Translations under genes and position numbers: made by a program
Part shown: in pieces, positions 7,200-10,810 of the stretch
Layout: every line of letters starts with the position of its first letter
How positions within the stretch are numbered: position 1 is the first letter of the stretch
Origin: Saccoglossus kowalevskii
Lineage: Eukaryota; Hemichordata; Enteropneusta; Harrimaniidae
DNA: 10,810 bases
Direction of reading: 5' to 3'
Assembly: GCF_000003605.2 (NCBI RefSeq)
Contig: NW_003136830.1
Coordinates: forward strand, 128,471-139,280
Notes under the pieces: generated by a model
Told to the model about the DNA's origin: nothing
The model's database searches: none
What the model saw: only the letters and a program-made list of their open reading frames with translations

Positions 7200-8600
7200 A
7201 GATATTGATGGAATAGCTGAAAACTAATTATGCAAATAAGGTAACTAATATGAACAGATTTAAGTGTAAAACTAATAATGTCTGCACAATGTACCAAGTT
7301 TCATTGAAATGTGATAAGAACCAAAAAAATATTAATTATTATGCTAATTAGAGAATTAATATGAACAAATTTTAACCCAAAATTAATCAGGCCTGTCTAT
7401 TGTCCTAAAGCATTTATGCACCAAGTTTTATTCAAATGTGATGATCAATACTTGAGATATCAGTATTAATTATGTTAATTAGATGATTAAGAAGCATAAA
7501 TATTTACCAAAAACTAATTTGGTTTCTGCATAGTTCTCTTTAAAAGTTTCATTAAAATCCAATTTGTGGTTCTTTATATATCAGTGGAACATTATGCAAA
7601 TTAGGTAATTAATATCCAATTAAAACTAATCAGGTCTCTGCATAATCCTAGAAGATCTATGTAGCAAGTCTCATTGAAATATGATGATTACCGTAAAATC
7701 TGTATTAGAAGCCGCATCTCTAATAGAAGTCGCACCCATTCTTTTTGAATAATTGAGAATCAAAAATTCATCATTTCTCATAAGTGTAGTTGCTCTAATA
7801 GAAGCTGCATCCCCTCTGTTGTATTGTATTATTCTAATAGAAGCTGCGGCTTCTAATACAGATTTTACAGTACTACTTGATATATCAAAAGCTGAAAATT
7901 AATTAATTATGCAAATTAGCTAATTATTATATACTGATATAACCCTAAAAACTATCAGGTCTGTGCAGTGTCCTATGACATCTATGCACCAAATTTCATT
8001 GAAATGTGATGATTACTACTCGAAATATCAAAAGCTGAAAATTAATTATGCAAATTAGCTAATTAATATATACTGATATAACCCTAAAAACTATCAGGTC
8101 TGTGCAGTGTCCAATGACATCTATGTACCAAATTTCATTGAAATGTGATGATTACTACTTGAAATATCAAAAGCTGAAAATTAATTAATTATGCAAATTA
8201 GCTAATTAATATATACTGATATTACCCTAAAAACTATCAGGTCTGTGCAGTGTCCTATGACATCTATGTACCAAGTTTCATTGAAATGTGACAATTACTA
8301 CTTGAAATATCAAAAGCTGAAAATTAATTAATTATGCTAATTAGGTAATTAATATCTACTGATATTACCCTAAAAACTATTAGGTTTGTGCAGTGTCCTA
8401 TGACATCTATGTACCAAGTTTCATCAAAATCCAATGAGTGGTTCTTTAGATATAAGTGGAACAGTCATGGAACAGCTAAAATGTGCTAATTATCATGCAA
8501 ATTAGGTAATTAATATGCATGGATCAAATCTGCGCATTGGCCCAAAGCATCTATGCACAAAGTTTCATCAAAAACTGATGTATGGTTCTTGAGATATCAG
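7200..8600 (+). repeat. ~120-145 bp tandem repeats, about nine units
   Basis: Each unit has a TAATTA/ATGCAAATTA-rich block, a CAGGTCTGTGCA-like block, a TCCTATGACATCTATG-like block and ACCAAGTTTCATTGAAAT. The last block recurs near 7292, 7420, 7543, 7663, 7989, 8129, 8270, 8413 and 8559. Units from 7891 to about 8460 are very similar to each other (period 139-143 bp), while those to the left are diverged and shorter (about 120-128 bp). The last unit ends with GGTTCTTGAGATATCAGTGG before the microsatellite. The gap between 7663 and 7989 is explained by the nested MITE. Confidence 0.95.
7691..7870. mobile_element. 180-bp MITE nested in the tandem array
   Basis: The terminal inverted repeats are 26 bp (7691-7716 and 7845-7870) with one mismatch, beginning CCGTAAAATCTG and CTGTAAAATCTG respectively. 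Flanking TA dinucleotides at 7689-7690 and 7871-7872 fit a TA target-site duplication. Removing the element plus one TA restores GATGATTACTACTTGA, which matches GATGATTACTACT in neighbouring units at 8008 and 8148. A 3-bp TAC duplication fits equally well. TA would point to Tc1/mariner-like mobilisation, but the TIR sequence is not one I can assign to a family. Inside are three direct copies of CTAATAGAAG followed by YYGCA or a near match (7720, 7795, 7834), related to the TIR itself, as expected for repeated transposase-binding sites. There is no coding capacity. Confidence 0.9.
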
Positions 8601-8616
8601 TGGAACAGGCGGGCGA

Positions 8617-8630
8617 ACACACACACACAC
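8617..8630 (+). repeat. (AC)7 microsatellite
   Basis: Seven AC units lie between the last tandem unit and the terminal hairpin of the 7138-8672 element. A microsatellite in this position is a common part of HINE-type elements. Confidence 0.9.
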
Positions 8631-8640
8631 TAACTGCAAA

Positions 8641-8672
8641 GACTCCCTTTTTGTGCTTCGCACACGGGAGTC
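8641..8672 (+). repeat. 3' terminal hairpin of the HINE-like element
   Basis: GACTCCC (8641-8647) pairs with GGGAGTC (8666-8672). An inner GTGC (8653-8656) pairs with GCAC (8660-8663) around a TTC loop, leaving an asymmetric T-rich bulge. The right strand of the hairpin contains the 12-bp terminal inverted repeat. Helitron and Helentron 3' ends carry such a hairpin, which is thought to terminate rolling-circle transfer. Confidence 0.75.
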
Positions 8673-10004
8673 AACCAGACTGTGGTCAATTTCTGTCACT
8701 GATTCAGATAAAGGTCATGACATCACTGAAAACCCAACATTACAATCTAAGCTAATTATTCATTCTGAGCATGCTCAGTTGTTCTCTCAGTGTTGTTGGG
8801 AGAGGTAATTTTGGATGAAAATCATGAAAAGAGAATGTTGGAGATGTAAAGGAAAGCGGACAGACGGAAACCGGAAATAAGAAACTAAACTCGCCTTTTC
8901 AGGCTGCGCCCGAAACAGGGACTTATAAAACAGCATTATTTATTCATTCATTTTGATATCGACCTTAAAAAAATTATATCCATTTGGTTCAAAATTAATA
9001 AAGATATTAATGAAAAAATGTATAACAATATGCAAAATGCTGCAACCAAATTATGATATCTTTTCATCACATGAATTTCTATGGCAATTATTTTTAATAT
9101 TGCCAATACTATAACCCTTAGATACCGGATTCGGCTGATACCCCGCCCATCCTAAACCCCGCCCATGGGCGATGTTTCAAATAGTGGGCGATGTTTTGGT
9201 GTCCGACATCTTGTATCGAGCGTGCTATTTCAAATATGACGCTAAAATAATTCACTGTGAAGTCGAAAAGCATTAAAACTTCAATAAAACCAATGCTGTA
9301 TACGAATTGTTGTTGCGTATTATGACTCATTAAAATACATTTCACTTATGTTTATTACACTCGAATAAAGTCTACGCTTGAAAAGAATGTTATTTACGAA
9401 GTTTAAAATATCCAAGCTTTCCGGATTCGAGCCTCTTGGTTGTTATCAGCAATGTTTAATCTTTGTCTGTATCACATTCCGGTAAACAAGAAATGGGCGA
9501 ACTGAAATGTCTCCTGCGTTTCACATGCGACATGATTATTAAAACACTGAGTTAAGCGGTCATGTACGTTCTATAAATCTAACCTTGTACACATAATCTT
9601 GTACTGACGTGTTTTTTGTCCAAAAAAGACGTTCCCCTTCAGATAACCCCCAGTCAACTCTTCACGTTCATGTATTTGTGAGAGTTGAAAGATTTTTTGA
9701 ACACATGACAAGTAACTATATTGATTTGCGTCAAGCTGGATGGCCCGAATTTAAATATCAGTGCATAAACTCTTGAGGTCATTGCCCAATGCCGCACGTA
9801 ATTCAAACGCGTGGTTATTAGAGTCCAGTCGAAATGTACGTGAATATTGCGATCGAAGTGCGCTGTCCAGAGTTTATTATATTATAGTAAAATTTAACTT
9901 GACACATGGTATGGTTTATATTACATGTTCACATCATTTCGAATAAAAAAAATCGCCATTGGAACATTGATGAATCACAAGTATTTAAACAAGCAGCCTA
10001 TCGG
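8673..10004. other. AT-rich spacer, no recognised gene
   Basis: I see no gene in this 1.3-kb stretch. The frames at 9118-9345 (minus) and 9761-9946 (plus) have no recognisable domain. Visible small structures are a perfect 14-bp palindrome CTGAGCATGCTCAG (8765-8778), a GC-box cluster (9141-9213) and an inverted repeat at 9607-9632, where ACGT-G-TTTTTT faces AAAAAA-G-ACGT around GTCC. Confidence 0.6.
9141..9213. promoter_or_regulatory. GC-box/YY1-like cluster in AT-rich spacer
   Basis: Two identical CCCCGCCCAT blocks (9141-9150 and 9157-9166) match the Sp1/KLF GC-box. The second runs into the perfect palindrome CGCCCATGGGCG (9160-9171). GGGCGATGTTT occurs twice (9167-9177 and 9186-9196). On the minus strand CAAGATGTCGGAC (9213-9201) differs by one base from the core of the YY1 element CAAGATGGCGGC. 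The composition contrasts with the AT-rich surroundings. No adjacent exon or TATA-containing start is identified, so promoter activity is a guess. Confidence 0.25.
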
Positions 10005-10030
10005 CTGAGATAGCTCAGCTGTTAGCAATG
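10005..10030 (+). other. tRNA-like A-box, possible SINE head
   Basis: GAGATAGCTCAGCTGTTAGC resembles the 5' part of a tRNA: TAGCTCAGCTG is a good pol III A-box and TTAGC a D-arm remnant. No B-box (GGTTCGANTCC) and no T-arm follow at the expected distance, and the DNA runs directly into the 160-bp tandem units. It cannot be a tRNA gene. It may be the decayed head of a tRNA-derived SINE, or chance. Confidence 0.3.
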
Positions 10031-10034
10031 CACA

Positions 10035-10640
10035 TTTCAATTAAAGAACTGAAGACATCATTAGAAAATGAACAATATGAATAGTATCGAAGCAATCGGA
10101 CTTACAGTTTTTAACAAGAAGTCGAAAATATCACTTTTTACCAAAAAATTACAAAAATATTCACCAAAATAAATTAATTAGAGAATTGAAGATATCATCA
10201 CGAAATGAACAAATCTAAGAGAGGTCCACATGTAGTACCTATATATGTAGTATCAAAGCAATTGGACTTGCGGTTTTTAACAAGAAGTCGAAAATATCAC
10301 TTTTTACCAAAAATGACAAAAATATTCACCAAAATTAGAGAATTAAAGATATCATTACAAAATGAACAAATCTGAGAGAGGTCCGCATGTAGTACCTATA
10401 TATGTAATATCAAAGCATTTGCACTTGTGGTTTTTAACAAGAAGTCGAAAATATCACTTTTTACCAAAAATGACAAAAATATTCACCAAAATTAGAGAAT
10501 TGAAGATATTAACATGAAATGAACAAACCTAAGAGAGGTCTACCCAAGGTACATATACACCAAGTATCAAAGCATTCAGGCTTGTAGTTTTCAAGAAGAA
10601 GTCGAAAAAGTAAAACATTGACACGGACGACGACGACGAA
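10035..10640 (+). repeat. ~157-166 bp tandem array ending in a GAC microsatellite
   Basis: Four units are marked by AAGAAGTCGAAAA, whose GTCG falls at 10121, 10287, 10444 and 10601 (periods 166, 157, 157). Shared blocks include GAGAGGTC, AGTACCTATATATGTA, ACTTTTTACCAAAAA and CAAAAATATTCACCAAAAT. The first unit lacks the GAGAGGTC block and the last ends early with a diverged middle. The array closes with CACGGACGACGACGACGAAC (10622-10641). Its sequence is unrelated to the 7200-8600 units, but the plan (tandem units, then a microsatellite at one end) is similar. No terminal inverted repeat is visible, so its element class is open. Confidence 0.9.
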
Positions 10641-10641
10641 C

Positions 10642-10810
10642 AATCACTCATATGATAAATATTTCCTCTACTTTCCGTAGACACCTGACTACTATCATTT
10701 TTAATGATTTAAATGCGCCCATGTTTATGTTTGCGTAATTATTATGAATGCAACGCATTATCAAGTCGGTAATATTGAAATATTCACAGACCCAATACCC
10801 CGGGTCAGCA
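10642..10810. other. Spacer at the window end
   Basis: These 169 bases show no reading frame, repeat or element end that I can recognise. The right boundary of the preceding tandem-repeat element may lie just past the microsatellite, but nothing marks it. Confidence 0.4.

Larger units (their letters stand above)
7138..8672 (+). mobile_element. HINE-like non-autonomous element with central tandem repeats
   Basis: The ends are 12-bp exact inverted repeats, ACTCCCGTGTGC (7138-7149) and GCACACGGGAGT (8660-8671). Between them are about nine tandem units, then (AC)7 at 8617-8630, then a terminal hairpin at 8641-8672. There is no coding capacity. Short inverted ends, a central array of 100-200 bp units, a microsatellite and a 3' hairpin are the hallmarks of Helentron-associated interspersed elements known from molluscs and other animals. 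The assignment is by architecture only, since no Rep/helicase protein is present to confirm it. Alternatives are a satellite-bearing DNA transposon with short TIRs or another rolling-circle derivative. A 180-bp MITE interrupts the fourth unit. Confidence 0.6.

Noticed and set aside
7200-8600. CRISPR-like direct repeats
   Set aside because: Whole ~140-bp units repeat with no unique spacers, in an animal-type sequence with no cas genes; the same holds for 2232-2834 and 10035-10640.
10005-10080. A functional tRNA gene
   Set aside because: Only the A-box and part of a D-arm are present; no anticodon stem, B-box, T-arm or acceptor pairing follows.

Overview
This window looks like non-coding DNA from an animal genome, most likely a marine invertebrate. 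It is AT-rich, has no intact gene, operon or ribosome-binding pattern, and is built from decayed mobile elements, tandem repeats and unique spacer. The retroelement type and the ~140-160 bp tandem-repeat elements with short terminal hairpins recall mollusc, hemichordate, echinoderm and cephalochordate genomes. The species cannot be fixed from sequence alone.

Layout: 1-2210 is AT-rich spacer with a G-run, an 18-bp palindrome and a poly(A) run. 2232-2834 is a 21-bp minisatellite. 2841-6640 is the main discovery: a GC-richer, minus-strand, dead DIRS-superfamily (tyrosine-recombinase) retrotransposon. Read on the minus strand it runs: reverse-transcriptase N-terminal piece (about 6640-6240), a ~600-bp unrelated AT-rich block (about 6240-5620), RT palm and connection, a gutted RNase H, an RNase H C-terminal tail, a linker and a tyrosine recombinase (to 3441), then a 3' terminal region with two related repeats and an 80-bp palindrome. 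It carries frameshifts, stops, internal deletions and an Asp-to-Asn change in the RT catalytic box.

6660-7067 is spacer with a perfect 10-bp-stem hairpin. 7138-8672 is a non-autonomous element with 12-bp terminal inverted repeats, about nine ~120-145 bp tandem units, an (AC)7 microsatellite and a 3' hairpin, resembling Helentron-associated (HINE-type) elements. A 180-bp MITE (7691-7870) is nested inside one of its units, and neighbouring units supply the empty site. 8673-9960 is spacer with a GC-box/YY1-like cluster. 10005-10640 is a second, unrelated ~160-bp tandem array ending in a GAC microsatellite, with a tRNA-like A-box at its left end.

No host protein-coding gene, rRNA, complete tRNA or CRISPR array is supported. 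The elements do not form a working system: the interest lies in the nested transposon history, the split terminal-repeat structure of the DIRS relic and the unexplained insert between its two RT pieces.
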